Assembly (NCBI RefSeq): GCF_014764705.1
Contig: NZ_JACXXG010000028.1
Coordinates: forward strand, 1-58,424
Direction of reading: 5' to 3'
Length of the DNA stretch: 58,424 nucleotides
Source: Stutzerimonas kunmingensis
GTDB lineage: Bacteria; Pseudomonadota; Gammaproteobacteria; Pseudomonadales; Pseudomonadaceae
Of the stretch, positions 1 through 7,022 are shown one piece after another. Positions within the stretch are counted from its first letter, which is position 1, and each line of letters begins with the position of its first letter. The notes under the pieces are model-generated. The model saw nothing but the letters and a program-made list of their open reading frames with translations, ran no database searches and was not told where the DNA came from. A program made the translations under genes and the position numbers.

Positions 1-72
1 CAGGCTGAAGCCTTGGGTACGACCGATTTGAATGGTGGCGCGCTCTTCAACGCTGAGTTCGGTATAAGACAT
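1..72 (-). CDS. IS30-family transposase, N-terminal fragment (5' end only)
   Basis: Twenty-four codons are visible, beginning MSYTELSVEERATIQIG and continuing into the helix-turn-helix that opens IS30-family transposases, which bind the terminal inverted repeats and carry a DDE catalytic domain further on. The rest lies left of the window. The start is the ATG at 72, and the reading direction is away from hsdM, so this is the 5' end of the element. The element interrupts the hsdM gene. The IS30 assignment rests on this N-terminal motif only. Confidence 0.8.
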   Translation of the reverse strand, partial: MSYTELSVEERATIQIGRTQGFSL

Positions 73-127
73 AGGGGCAGCACCGTACCGGAAAGGTCAG
101 GTGTTGCACTCAGTTTTTGCCGCCGCC
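1..127 (-). mobile_element. End of an IS30-family insertion sequence (partial, runs off the window)
   Basis: The minus strand carries the first codons of an IS30-type transposase starting at 72. About 40-55 bases before that start, recognisable hsdM coding sequence (to about position 128) stops matching its family and ends in a stop. The element's terminal region should therefore lie at about 100-127. The TGCAACACC-like bases near 101-110 resemble IS30-family ends, but this is from memory. The exact junction and target duplication cannot be fixed because only one end is visible. Confidence 0.75.
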
Positions 128-1041
128 GGGTTTAATTCCGCCCTTAGGCGTCATAAAAGGTGGATTGGCCAAGATCGTGTCATAACTCTCTTGCCAGTGA
201 TCTTCTTGAGTTAAAGAGTCATACTCTTCGATCAATGGGGAGCGAAATCCGTGCAGGTAGAGATTTACTAGTGAAATCCTTACCATGTCCGGCGAAATAT
301 CAAATCCTCTAATGTTTTCATGAATTCTTTGGCGCTCTATCGGGGTCAAAAGACCCCCGCTGTAGTGCATTGGACTTTCAATTGAGGTTTCAGCGACTGA
401 CGCACCTTGCTGTAATTGCCAGTTATTTCGCTCTTCGATTGGCGAGTTCTCTCTAAGAATGTGTTTGTAGGCCGAAATTAGGAACCCAGCGGTGCCGCAA
501 GCAGGGTCCAAAACCCTGTCACCTTTTTGGGGGGCAACAGCTCGAACCACGAAATCAATGATGTGTCGCGGCGTACGGAACTGGCCCGCATCGCCCTGAC
601 TGCCCAGCACCGACAGTAGGTATTCGAAAGCGTCGCCCAGTCGCTCCGAATGATCGTAGGAGAAGCCATCTATCTCCTTCAAAAATGCCTTTAGCGTTTC
701 CGGATCGCGGTAAGGCAGGTAGGCGTTCTTGAAGATGTCGCGGAACAACGCCGGCAGGTGCGTGTTCTCGGTCATCTTGCCAATGGCCTCGGAATAAAGG
801 TTCAGCGTGTCCTGCCCCCCATGCTGGGCGCCAGCAGTTTGCTCCAGCTGTATTTCTCGAAGCCATTGACGAAGAAACTGCGCTTGCCGCCGAACTCCTC
901 GGATTGGGCGTCCATGTCGTCCATGAACTTGTAGATCAGCGCGATGGTGATCTGTTCGACCTGACTTTTTGGGTCGGGGACCTTGCCGACGAGGATGTCG
1001 CGGCAGGAGTCGATTCGGCGTTTGGTGTCGGTATCCAGCAT
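110..1041 (-). pseudogene. hsdM: Type I restriction-modification DNA methyltransferase HsdM, frameshifted and truncated by IS30
   Basis: HsdM is the adenine methyltransferase subunit of type I restriction-modification complexes. The best start is ATG at 1041 (MLDTDTKRRIDSCRDIL). The frame reads a normal HsdM N-terminal domain for about 75 codons and then meets a TGA. Continuing one frame over from a G run (six C at 815-820 on the plus strand) restores HsdM sequence, including the AdoMet motif DPACGTAGF and the catalytic NPPF. Seven G instead of six would join the two frames. The 3' end is also lost: after the NPPFMTPKGGIKP stretch the family sequence stops, and a stop occurs at 110 next to the IS30 element. 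Intact family members are about 480-500 residues; some 310 codons remain. It lies 44 bp behind hsdR in the same operon. No hsdS is visible. Confidence 0.88.
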
Positions 1042-1085
1042 GGTGTTGTTCTTCTCGTTCGGCCGCTTGGGCGGCCTTGAATGAC

Positions 1086-3635
1086 TTACATGAATTGGTT
1101 GAGCGGTACGTAGTCTTTGACGTACTCGGGAATACCTTCGCGCCACTCGGGCGGCACGGCGCGCAGGTCGCCCACGCCAAAGGCCGGGTTCACGTTCAGC
1201 TCGCCGAAGCGCTTGTCGTCAATGATCGCGCGCAGGGCTGCGTCAGTGGCATACGCCTTGAAGAAGTACTTCATCGCCAGCACAGCGATGCCCTGGTCTT
1301 CGGCCAGCTTGCTCTGGTTGGCGAGCAGGAACTCCTGGAATTCATCCTCCAGCAGCTCATCCTTGCTCTTGAAGTACGGGATCAGGCCGAAAATCTTCTG
1401 CAGGATTTCCTTCAGGCTCAGCCGTCGATCCACCCCGGCGGCACGGCGCAGCTTCTCCAGGTTGAAGTACTCGTTGGGTTTGTCGAACAGCTGGCTGGTC
1501 ACGTAGTCAATGGCCTGCTCCCACTGCTCGTTTTCAACCTGCTGCTGCAGCATCGGGTCGGCTTTGACCTGATCCTCGAATTTCTCGAAGAACATCCGGT
1601 CGATCTTCATGCCTTCGTAGCCGATTTGCTGTTCGGCTACGTGGAAGATGGCATCGGCGCCCGTGTGCTCGTAGAGCCCGCCCGTCGGTGGTGGCGGCGC
1701 TTCACCCTGACCTTCTCCCTCGCTGCTGCGCGCCGGCAGCTTGAGCACTTCGTCGTAGTCGAACTTTTCCTCGAAGTATTCGCAGTTGGCGAAGAAATCG
1801 AAGAATTTGAAGCGGGCCTTTTCTGGCTCGTTGATCAACGGCTTCAAATTGTCATCGAACAGTTGTTCAAGGAAGTTGTGCTTGCGCGTGCCGCGTCCTT
1901 TGATCTGCACGAAATCGGACGGCGAGTACACCGGGCGCATCAATGCCAGGTTCAAGATGTCCGGGCAGTCGTACCCGGTGGTCATCATGCCCACTGTCAC
2001 GCACACGCGCGCCTTGCTGGTCTTGTACAGGGCATTGAAGTTGGCCGAACCCAGCAGGTTGTTGTTGGTGAAGTTGATGGTGTATTGCTGGGCATCGGAT
2101 ACGCTGGAGGTAACTTGTACCGCAAAGTCGGACTGGTATTTGCCGGGCCACAGCACATCAGCAAGCTCGTTCAGGATTTGCGTGAGCTTGGCGGCATGGT
2201 TCTGGCTGACGGCGAATACCAGGCCCTTGCCAAACTCGCCGGTCACTGGATCACGCAGACCGTTCTTGATGAAGGTCTGGCAAAAAAGCTCATTGGTCGC
2301 CTTGGAGAAAAACTTCTTCTCGAAGTCCTTGGAGACAAAGCTCTGTTCTTGCTGGCCGTCTTCACCGACGGGGGCCATCACGGCATAGCCCTGCTCGGAT
2401 AGCAGCTTGGTGGTGATGTCGGTTCGTGCATCAACCACCACAGGGTTGATCAGGAAGCCATCCTTGACGCCATCCAGCAGCGAATAACGGAAGGTCGGTT
2501 GTCCGGATTCGCAACCGAAGGTGCGGTAGGTGTCCAACAGCAGGCGGCGCTCCTGCTCGCGCGGGTCGCGGGTGGTGGGCTTGCTCGCGTCAAAGCTCTT
2601 GAGATAGTCGCGCGGCGTTGCGGTTAAGCCTAGCTTGTAGCCGACAAAATACTCGAAGACGGCTCGGGCATTGCCGCCAATAGAGCGGTGGGCTTCGTCC
2701 GAGATGACCAAGTCGAAGTCGGTGGGCGAGAACAGGCGCTTGTACTTGTTGTTGAACAGCAGCGACTGCACCGTGGTGACCACGATCTCGGCTTTGCGCC
2801 AATCGTCACGGCGTTCTTTGTAGATGACTGTAGCGTAGTCGTTCTTCAGATAGTCCTTGAACGCCTTTGCTGCTTGATCCTCCAGCTCTAGTCGATCCAC
2901 CAGGAACAGTACGCGGCGGGCGTTGCCCGTGCGAAGAAACAGCTTGATGACGGCAGCAGAGGTCAGGGTCTTGCCGGTGCCGGTCGCCATTTCGAACAGG
3001 AAGCGTGTCGAGCCTTCAGCCACTGCGTCCTGGATGGCATTGAGCGCCTTCTTCTGGTAGTCCCGTAGGAAGCGCAGCTTGTTCTTGGCGATGAAAGCTG
3101 GGCGCTCGTCCGCATTGAGCCAACCCGCTTCCCTCTCGTAGCCCGGCAGCTGAGTCTGGACGATGTAGTCGCGTCCGACGGCTTCGGTAATCAGGCGCCT
3201 CTGGTCAGGTTCGAACTTCCGGTAGCTCTTGAGAGAGTCCGGAGTCGGGAACGCGGTGATGATGTGCGGGTTGCCCTGCTGTAAATCCCAGAAGTAGTGC
3301 AGATTGCCGTTCGAGAGGATCACGAAGCGGCAGTCGAGTGACTTTGCGTATTTACGCGCCTGCTCCTTGCCGACCAGCGGGTTCTTGTCTTCGGATTTGG
3401 CTTCCAGTACCACCAGCGGGAAGCTCTTTTCGTCCAGCAGCAGAAAATCGACGAAGCCATTCTTGGTCGCTTCGAAGTTCTCGCCCAGGTCATTGATCTG
3501 GGCCTGACTGAGCTTGACGTTGGGCTCCAGCGCTACGTTGGCCTTGCCCTTGCCGTCATCGAAGAAGCGCCAGCCAGCAGATTCCAGCAGTTTGTTGATC
3601 TTGATGCGCGCTTGCGCTTCCTTGGCATTCGCCAT
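1086..3635 (-). CDS. hsdR: Type I restriction endonuclease subunit HsdR (EcoEI-like)
   Basis: The 849-residue motor and nuclease subunit of a type I restriction system uses ATP to translocate DNA and cleaves away from the recognition site. The N-terminal nuclease fold shows the PD-(D/E)xK pattern (FVDFLLLD...VVLEAKSEDK, about residues 60-80). The SF2 helicase core has Walker A MATGTGKT near 215, a DEAH box (VISDEAHRS) near 312 and GLTATPRD near 335. The C-terminal part matches the EcoEI-type R domain. The ATG at 3635 follows the upstream RHH gene's stop by two bases. The subunit itself looks intact, but with HsdM broken and HsdS not visible the system could be non-functional here. A restriction subunit without its methylase is also a potential hazard to the host, though type I nucleases need all three subunits to cut. 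Confidence 0.92.
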   Translation of the reverse strand: MANAKEAQARIKINKLLESAGWRFFDDGKGKANVALEPNVKLSQAQINDLGENFEATKNGFVDFLLLDEKSFPLVVLEAKSEDKNPLVGKEQARKYAKSLDCRFVILSNGNLHYFWDLQQGNPHIITAFPTPDSLKSYRKFEPDQRRLITEAVGRDYIVQTQLPGYEREAGWLNADERPAFIAKNKLRFLRDYQKKALNAIQDAVAEGSTRFLFEMATGTGKTLTSAAVIKLFLRTGNARRVLFLVDRLELEDQAAKAFKDYLKNDYATVIYKERRDDWRKAEIVVTTVQSLLFNNKYKRLFSPTDFDLVISDEAHRSIGGNARAVFEYFVGYKLGLTATPRDYLKSFDASKPTTRDPREQERRLLLDTYRTFGCESGQPTFRYSLLDGVKDGFLINPVVVDARTDITTKLLSEQGYAVMAPVGEDGQQEQSFVSKDFEKKFFSKATNELFCQTFIKNGLRDPVTGEFGKGLVFAVSQNHAAKLTQILNELADVLWPGKYQSDFAVQVTSSVSDAQQYTINFTNNNLLGSANFNALYKTSKARVCVTVGMMTTGYDCPDILNLALMRPVYSPSDFVQIKGRGTRKHNFLEQLFDDNLKPLINEPEKARFKFFDFFANCEYFEEKFDYDEVLKLPARSSEGEGQGEAPPPPTGGLYEHTGADAIFHVAEQQIGYEGMKIDRMFFEKFEDQVKADPMLQQQVENEQWEQAIDYVTSQLFDKPNEYFNLEKLRRAAGVDRRLSLKEILQKIFGLIPYFKSKDELLEDEFQEFLLANQSKLAEDQGIAVLAMKYFFKAYATDAALRAIIDDKRFGELNVNPAFGVGDLRAVPPEWREGIPEYVKDYVPLNQFM

Positions 3636-3637
3636 CC

Positions 3638-3826
3638 TCAGACCCCTCCCTTTACTGGCTCACCTTGAGGATCTGGTTTCAGGCCATGCGTACGAGCGTA
3701 CTCCAACACCAGAATTTCGATCATTGAGGCCACCGAGCGACGCTCACGATCAGCCGCCAAGCGCAGAAGTTGCTTGATCTCAGCGGAGGTGCGGATGGAT
3801 AGGGTTTCGTCCTTCAGGCGTGACAT
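3638..3826 (-). CDS. Small ribbon-helix-helix-like protein leading the hsdR operon
   Basis: This 62-residue protein begins MSRLKDETLSIRTSAEIKQL and has the short strand plus two helices expected of a ribbon-helix-helix (Arc/CopG-type) DNA-binding domain, with a charged linker and a variable tail. It is the first gene of the RHH-hsdR-hsdM unit; its stop lies two bases before the hsdR start, so translation is probably coupled. Inference: it autoregulates the restriction operon through the inverted repeats just upstream (3842-3871). It could instead be an antitoxin-like relic, but no toxin gene is adjacent. Confidence 0.75.
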   Translation of the reverse strand: MSRLKDETLSIRTSAEIKQLLRLAADRERRSVASMIEILVLEYARTHGLKPDPQGEPVKGGV

Positions 3827-3841
3827 GGCAGCGTCTCGTCA

Positions 3842-3871
3842 GTGATGTCACGCAAATGTACTGCATTTTGC
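3842..3871. promoter_or_regulatory. Inverted repeats upstream of the RHH-hsdR operon (candidate operator)
   Basis: Two short inverted repeats lie in the 66-bp gap between the RHH gene and the recombinase gene: GTGATGTCAC at 3842-3851, and an imperfect GCAAATG ... CATTTTGC at 3852-3871. Their spacing just before the start of a predicted RHH repressor suggests an autoregulatory operator. No clear -10/-35 pair was identified. Confidence 0.4.
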
Positions 3872-3892
3872 CCCACCTCGCCATGATTCTCT

Positions 3893-4954
3893 TCAGGGCG
3901 TGGATTCCGTGCTTGAGGCTGCTCGATGACGCGGCCCCTTAGCGGTAGTCGGCTTTACAGGGCGCTCCGCCTCGATGACGATGGGTTGCAGGGCACGCCG
4001 ACTGCTGGCCTGATTGGCTTGCCCGTAGTGTCGCCGTGTCTTGGCGCTGGCATGTCCCAGCCCCTGGCTGACTGAGTCCGCAGCCGCGTGCCGTTTCAGG
4101 TCGGCCGCCCATTGGTGGCGCAGGCAGTAAGCCGTGATAGCGTGCTTGTGCTTCGGCCAGAGGCTACGTGCTAGCCGACGGACTTCGACGGTAAAGTTGA
4201 CCGGGCTGTCAATGCAAACGAGCAATTCCCGCCGCCCCGCTAGACGGATGCGCAGAGCCTCCAGCAATGGATGAGGATCGTGTGCTCCATAGGCGATCAA
4301 GCGGTGCGGCTGGCCTTGATGCGCCTTGACCTTGGCGCCATCGATCTCGAATCTGATCTCGCCCATGCCGCTGCGCGGATTGTTCACCCGGCGAATGTGC
4401 ACGCCTTGCCGGAGCTCTTCCGGGCGGCAGCCGGTCAGCGCGACGACCAGAATCGCATCGGCATACTTGCCTTTCGCAGCGCGCTGATACAGTCGCTCGC
4501 GCCAGTCGCCGGGGAGGCCGCGCAAGGCTTGCCGCTTGCTGGCACGCTTGCGGCGCTCATCGGTAGGGCCGCTTTGTCGGGCTACCTCGAACTCGCGCAG
4601 AAATGTACGCTGTTGTTGCAATTGGGCTTGGATGGCCATGACTTGCAACCTGTCCATAGGTCGAGCAGAGAGCGCGGAACGCAGGCTTTTCAGCTGCTCG
4701 ACAAGATCGGCGTACAGGCAGTAGCGAAGCGCTGCGACGCGTTTGTAGAAGGTTGTCGGACGCTGGGTGGCCGTCATGACTTCGGCCACCCCACCTTCGG
4801 CGTAGCGGGCACGCTGCAGCAGCGTTCGGCCGAGCTGGCGATAGTCTTGCCTGGTCTTGCTACTCAAGCTGGCAAATTCATCGGCCGGAAGCATGGCTTG
4901 CATCTCGCGCCGGCACGATTCGATCAGCGCAACCATCTCATCCGCGTCGATCAT
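3893..4954 (-). CDS. Tyrosine recombinase-like protein (second recombinase of the island)
   Basis: This 353-residue protein has C-terminal features of the phage integrase family: box I arginine in TGCRPEELR, a box II-like AYCLRHQWAAD, LGHASAKT and the nucleophile tyrosine in RRHYGQA nine residues after the box III histidine. The first histidine of the usual box II H-x-x-R is a tyrosine here, a variation that may change or weaken catalysis. The N-terminal half is alpha-helical and would be the core-binding domain. Its ATG overlaps the stop of the upstream gene (ATGA), so it is the third gene of an alpA-led operon. It may be an excision or accessory recombinase for the island, or a remnant of a second element. 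Confidence 0.8.
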   Translation of the reverse strand: MIDADEMVALIESCRREMQAMLPADEFASLSSKTRQDYRQLGRTLLQRARYAEGGVAEVMTATQRPTTFYKRVAALRYCLYADLVEQLKSLRSALSARPMDRLQVMAIQAQLQQQRTFLREFEVARQSGPTDERRKRASKRQALRGLPGDWRERLYQRAAKGKYADAILVVALTGCRPEELRQGVHIRRVNNPRSGMGEIRFEIDGAKVKAHQGQPHRLIAYGAHDPHPLLEALRIRLAGRRELLVCIDSPVNFTVEVRRLARSLWPKHKHAITAYCLRHQWAADLKRHAAADSVSQGLGHASAKTRRHYGQANQASSRRALQPIVIEAERPVKPTTAKGPRHRAASSTESTP

Positions 4955-5853
4955 TGCTTCCGGCCCTGGAACATCGCTTTCAAATCGGCGATGGCCTTTA
5001 TGCGTTCAGCCTTTGCTTTTTGACGCTCGGCTTCTGACTGTTGCACAGGGGCGCGCAATTGCACTGCCTCCATCGCCTCCTGTCGGTTCTTTCGCCAGCG
5101 GGCGATATTCGGCGCGAACTCAGGGATGAATTCCCCCGCGACAGCGCTATTCATCACGGCCAGCAACCATGAGCGGACGGAGCGGATGCCCACATGCTTG
5201 CCACTGCCGGCCGCCGATAGCACGCCAGCCAATTCGTCAGCGGCAAGCTGTATTTGTTCTGCCGTGAGCGAGGGCCCGAAGCGGCGGGTTACGTCGCTTA
5301 TGACGCGCAGGTAGGGTAGAAGGGAAGGGTGCGACAAGTCCAAGGGCGCGGAAGTCTCTCCAGTTTGCGGAGAGTTATCCACAGCCCCGGCCTGTAGTAG
5401 TGGTTTTATATTTTTAACTACTACTTCTTCCTTGTATTCACCTACACCTATATCACCGCCCTGACCGGCGACGGATGTGCCGTCCACGGTTTCTCCGTCG
5501 CCGGCCAAGCCGGTCATGGATGTCTGTGGCACCTTTTGCGAAACGGGTGTCAACACGGACTCCCATCGCCAAAGCCCTTCCTCGTCCTGGAACTTCCTCC
5601 GCGCCAGGTAGCCGGCATCTTCCAGTTCGCGCAGGATGCGGCGGCAAAGGTCTCGCCCAAGATGGCCTTTCGCTCGCGACTGATCGTGCAGCACGCGCGG
5701 CAGTGCGACAGCGCGCAACTGCCAGTTACGGCCTAGCGAGAGCAAGTGGCAAGCCACGCCTCGCGCTTCATAGCTCAGCCGCGAATCGCGCAGCAGGCTG
5801 CAAGGCAGAGACCACCAATATTCCGCAGAGTCATCAATGCGGATGCGGCTCAT
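4951..5853 (-). CDS. Winged-helix-like island protein, function unknown
   Basis: The N-terminal half of this 300-residue protein (about 10-110) reads like a winged helix-turn-helix of the phage or plasmid replication-initiator sort: a segment around SYEARGVACHLLSLG followed by RRILRELEDAGYL. A low-complexity linker follows, then a conserved-looking helical region (about 175-250) and a basic C-terminal tail rich in E, K and A. The ATG at 5853 is chosen over one nine codons upstream because it forms an ATGA overlap with the alpA stop. Its own stop overlaps the start of the recombinase gene in the same way. Inference: a DNA-binding accessory protein for island replication, excision or partition. 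I do not recognise a named family. Confidence 0.65.
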   Translation of the reverse strand: MSRIRIDDSAEYWWSLPCSLLRDSRLSYEARGVACHLLSLGRNWQLRAVALPRVLHDQSRAKGHLGRDLCRRILRELEDAGYLARRKFQDEEGLWRWESVLTPVSQKVPQTSMTGLAGDGETVDGTSVAGQGGDIGVGEYKEEVVVKNIKPLLQAGAVDNSPQTGETSAPLDLSHPSLLPYLRVISDVTRRFGPSLTAEQIQLAADELAGVLSAAGSGKHVGIRSVRSWLLAVMNSAVAGEFIPEFAPNIARWRKNRQEAMEAVQLRAPVQQSEAERQKAKAERIKAIADLKAMFQGRKQ

Positions 5854-6071
5854 GACTTCGCCCTCTGGCGAGCCAGACAACCGGCGTGCTCACGCTCCGC
5901 CGCCTGGGTCTCAAGCCACGCGTCGATCTCGTGGGCAAAAAAGCCAATCGAACGGCCGCCAGGGCCTAGCCGAACTGGCTTCGGAAAATCTTCAGTCTGG
6001 CAAAGTCGCCAGAGGGTTGTCCGGCTGACCGAGATCTTCGTGCAGACATCCTGCGTCTTGATGATTTGCAT
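5850..6071 (-). CDS. AlpA-family / MerR-like excisionase regulator
   Basis: This is a small (73-residue) helix-turn-helix protein starting MQIIKTQDVCTKISVSRTT, with the family pattern WRLCQTEDFPKPVRLGPG...IGFFAHEIDAWL. AlpA proteins of P4-like elements activate integrase expression or act as excisionases. The ATG at 6071 is preferred over one 14 codons upstream because the family usually starts close to this point. It heads an operon with two downstream genes joined by ATGA overlaps. A perfect palindrome 15 bp before the start (6086-6099) is a good operator candidate. Confidence 0.88.
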   Translation of the reverse strand: MQIIKTQDVCTKISVSRTTLWRLCQTEDFPKPVRLGPGGRSIGFFAHEIDAWLETQAAEREHAGCLARQRAKS

Positions 6072-6085
6072 GCTGTTCCTCTTAA

Positions 6086-6099
6086 CGTGTTGAAACACG
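6086..6099. promoter_or_regulatory. Palindrome upstream of alpA (candidate operator)
   Basis: CGTGTT-GA-AACACG is a perfect inverted repeat with a two-base centre, 15 bases before the chosen alpA start. This is the position expected for an autoregulatory or excisionase-binding site. A weaker long hairpin with AGGGAG/CTCCCT arms at 6133-6161 lies between this site and the end of the next gene upstream. It could be that gene's terminator, although it has no T run. Confidence 0.45.
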
Positions 6100-6212
6100 A
6101 AGGGATCATGCAAAAGATCTGGTTATGAAGTCAGGGAGCACGGTTGTCACCTGCACTCCCTATTCTCGGGCCTGAAATCACCCAGCATGCTAACCGGTGT
6201 CGAGCAGTGGCC

Positions 6213-7022
6213 TCAGCTGTGCCAGTAGAATGTTTCACAAAATGGCCGAGACAATCCAAGCTCGTATCCTTGGCAAGATGCCGTAAGGATGCTGCTTGTG
6301 GGCAGGGTTGGTTCACGTCCCTCGGAGACGGCTTTCATTATCTGGGACATGTAAAGATTGGGCTCTATCACTGTTTTCTTCAGCAGCACCCGGACTACAA
6401 CTCCATCGATAGCGACGGTAAATCCTTTGCTGAAACGCCCCAGATAGTGATTGGCGCGATGAGCAGGCGTGGTATCAGCATCGGCCTTCATGCCGCCTGC
6501 AGCATAGATGGCGCCGAGGAGATAGGCGGATGGCTCGTTCTTGCTGTTCACCGAGTGGTACTCGAACTCCTTGCTCCACTTGATCGGAATTCTGAATTGC
6601 TGGCAGGTGACGATAAATTGCTTCGCGATCAGCTCCTTGGCCTCATGTTCTCTGCTTGCTCCGGACGCTGATAGTTGCCTGCTCACGGAGTGTAGCGACT
6701 CGCAGAACAGCTTATGGGTAGGCAGGTCCTTCCTCAGAAATTCGGGTAATAGCGCTGCCGACTCTTCGTCCAGGCTTCGAAGCGCCTTGCTTAACCGGGA
6801 CGCCGCATCTCGGAGTCTTTTTAGTTGCTCAAGTGTGCCTTCTTCAATTTCAGGGGGCGGCATCGTACGCCAACGAAAACTTTCTGCCAGCCGCAGAAAA
6901 GCATTTACACATTGCTCGCGGCGCTGAACGCCATATCGGTCGCAGGTTGCCTCTGCTCTGGTGCGCAGCTCGGCGACGGCATCGGAGTTGGGAATATCTG
7001 GAGCCATGATCTTTGTGGTCAT
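6213..7022 (-). CDS. Hypothetical protein coupled to the P4-type integrase
   Basis: This 269-residue protein belongs to no family I recognise. There is no signal peptide, membrane segment or obvious catalytic motif. The first 150 residues are predicted mostly helical (heptad-like LKRLRDAASRLSKALRSL), and the C-terminal half is more mixed. The ATG at 7022 forms an ATGA overlap with the integrase stop at 7019-7021; starts further upstream would run deep into the integrase gene. The coupling suggests co-expression with the integrase, for example as a cargo, immunity or regulatory factor. Codon use is less GC-biased than in the core genes to its right. Confidence 0.6.
   Translation of the reverse strand: MTTKIMAPDIPNSDAVAELRTRAEATCDRYGVQRREQCVNAFLRLAESFRWRTMPPPEIEEGTLEQLKRLRDAASRLSKALRSLDEESAALLPEFLRKDLPTHKLFCESLHSVSRQLSASGASREHEAKELIAKQFIVTCQQFRIPIKWSKEFEYHSVNSKNEPSAYLLGAIYAAGGMKADADTTPAHRANHYLGRFSKGFTVAIDGVVVRVLLKKTVIEPNLYMSQIMKAVSEGREPTLPTSSILTASCQGYELGLSRPFCETFYWHS

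Noticed and set aside
969..2402. A 477-codon open frame on the plus strand across hsdR
   Set aside because: It is antisense to the clear HsdR helicase motifs, and its composition follows from the high-GC codon bias of the opposite strand; no family features.
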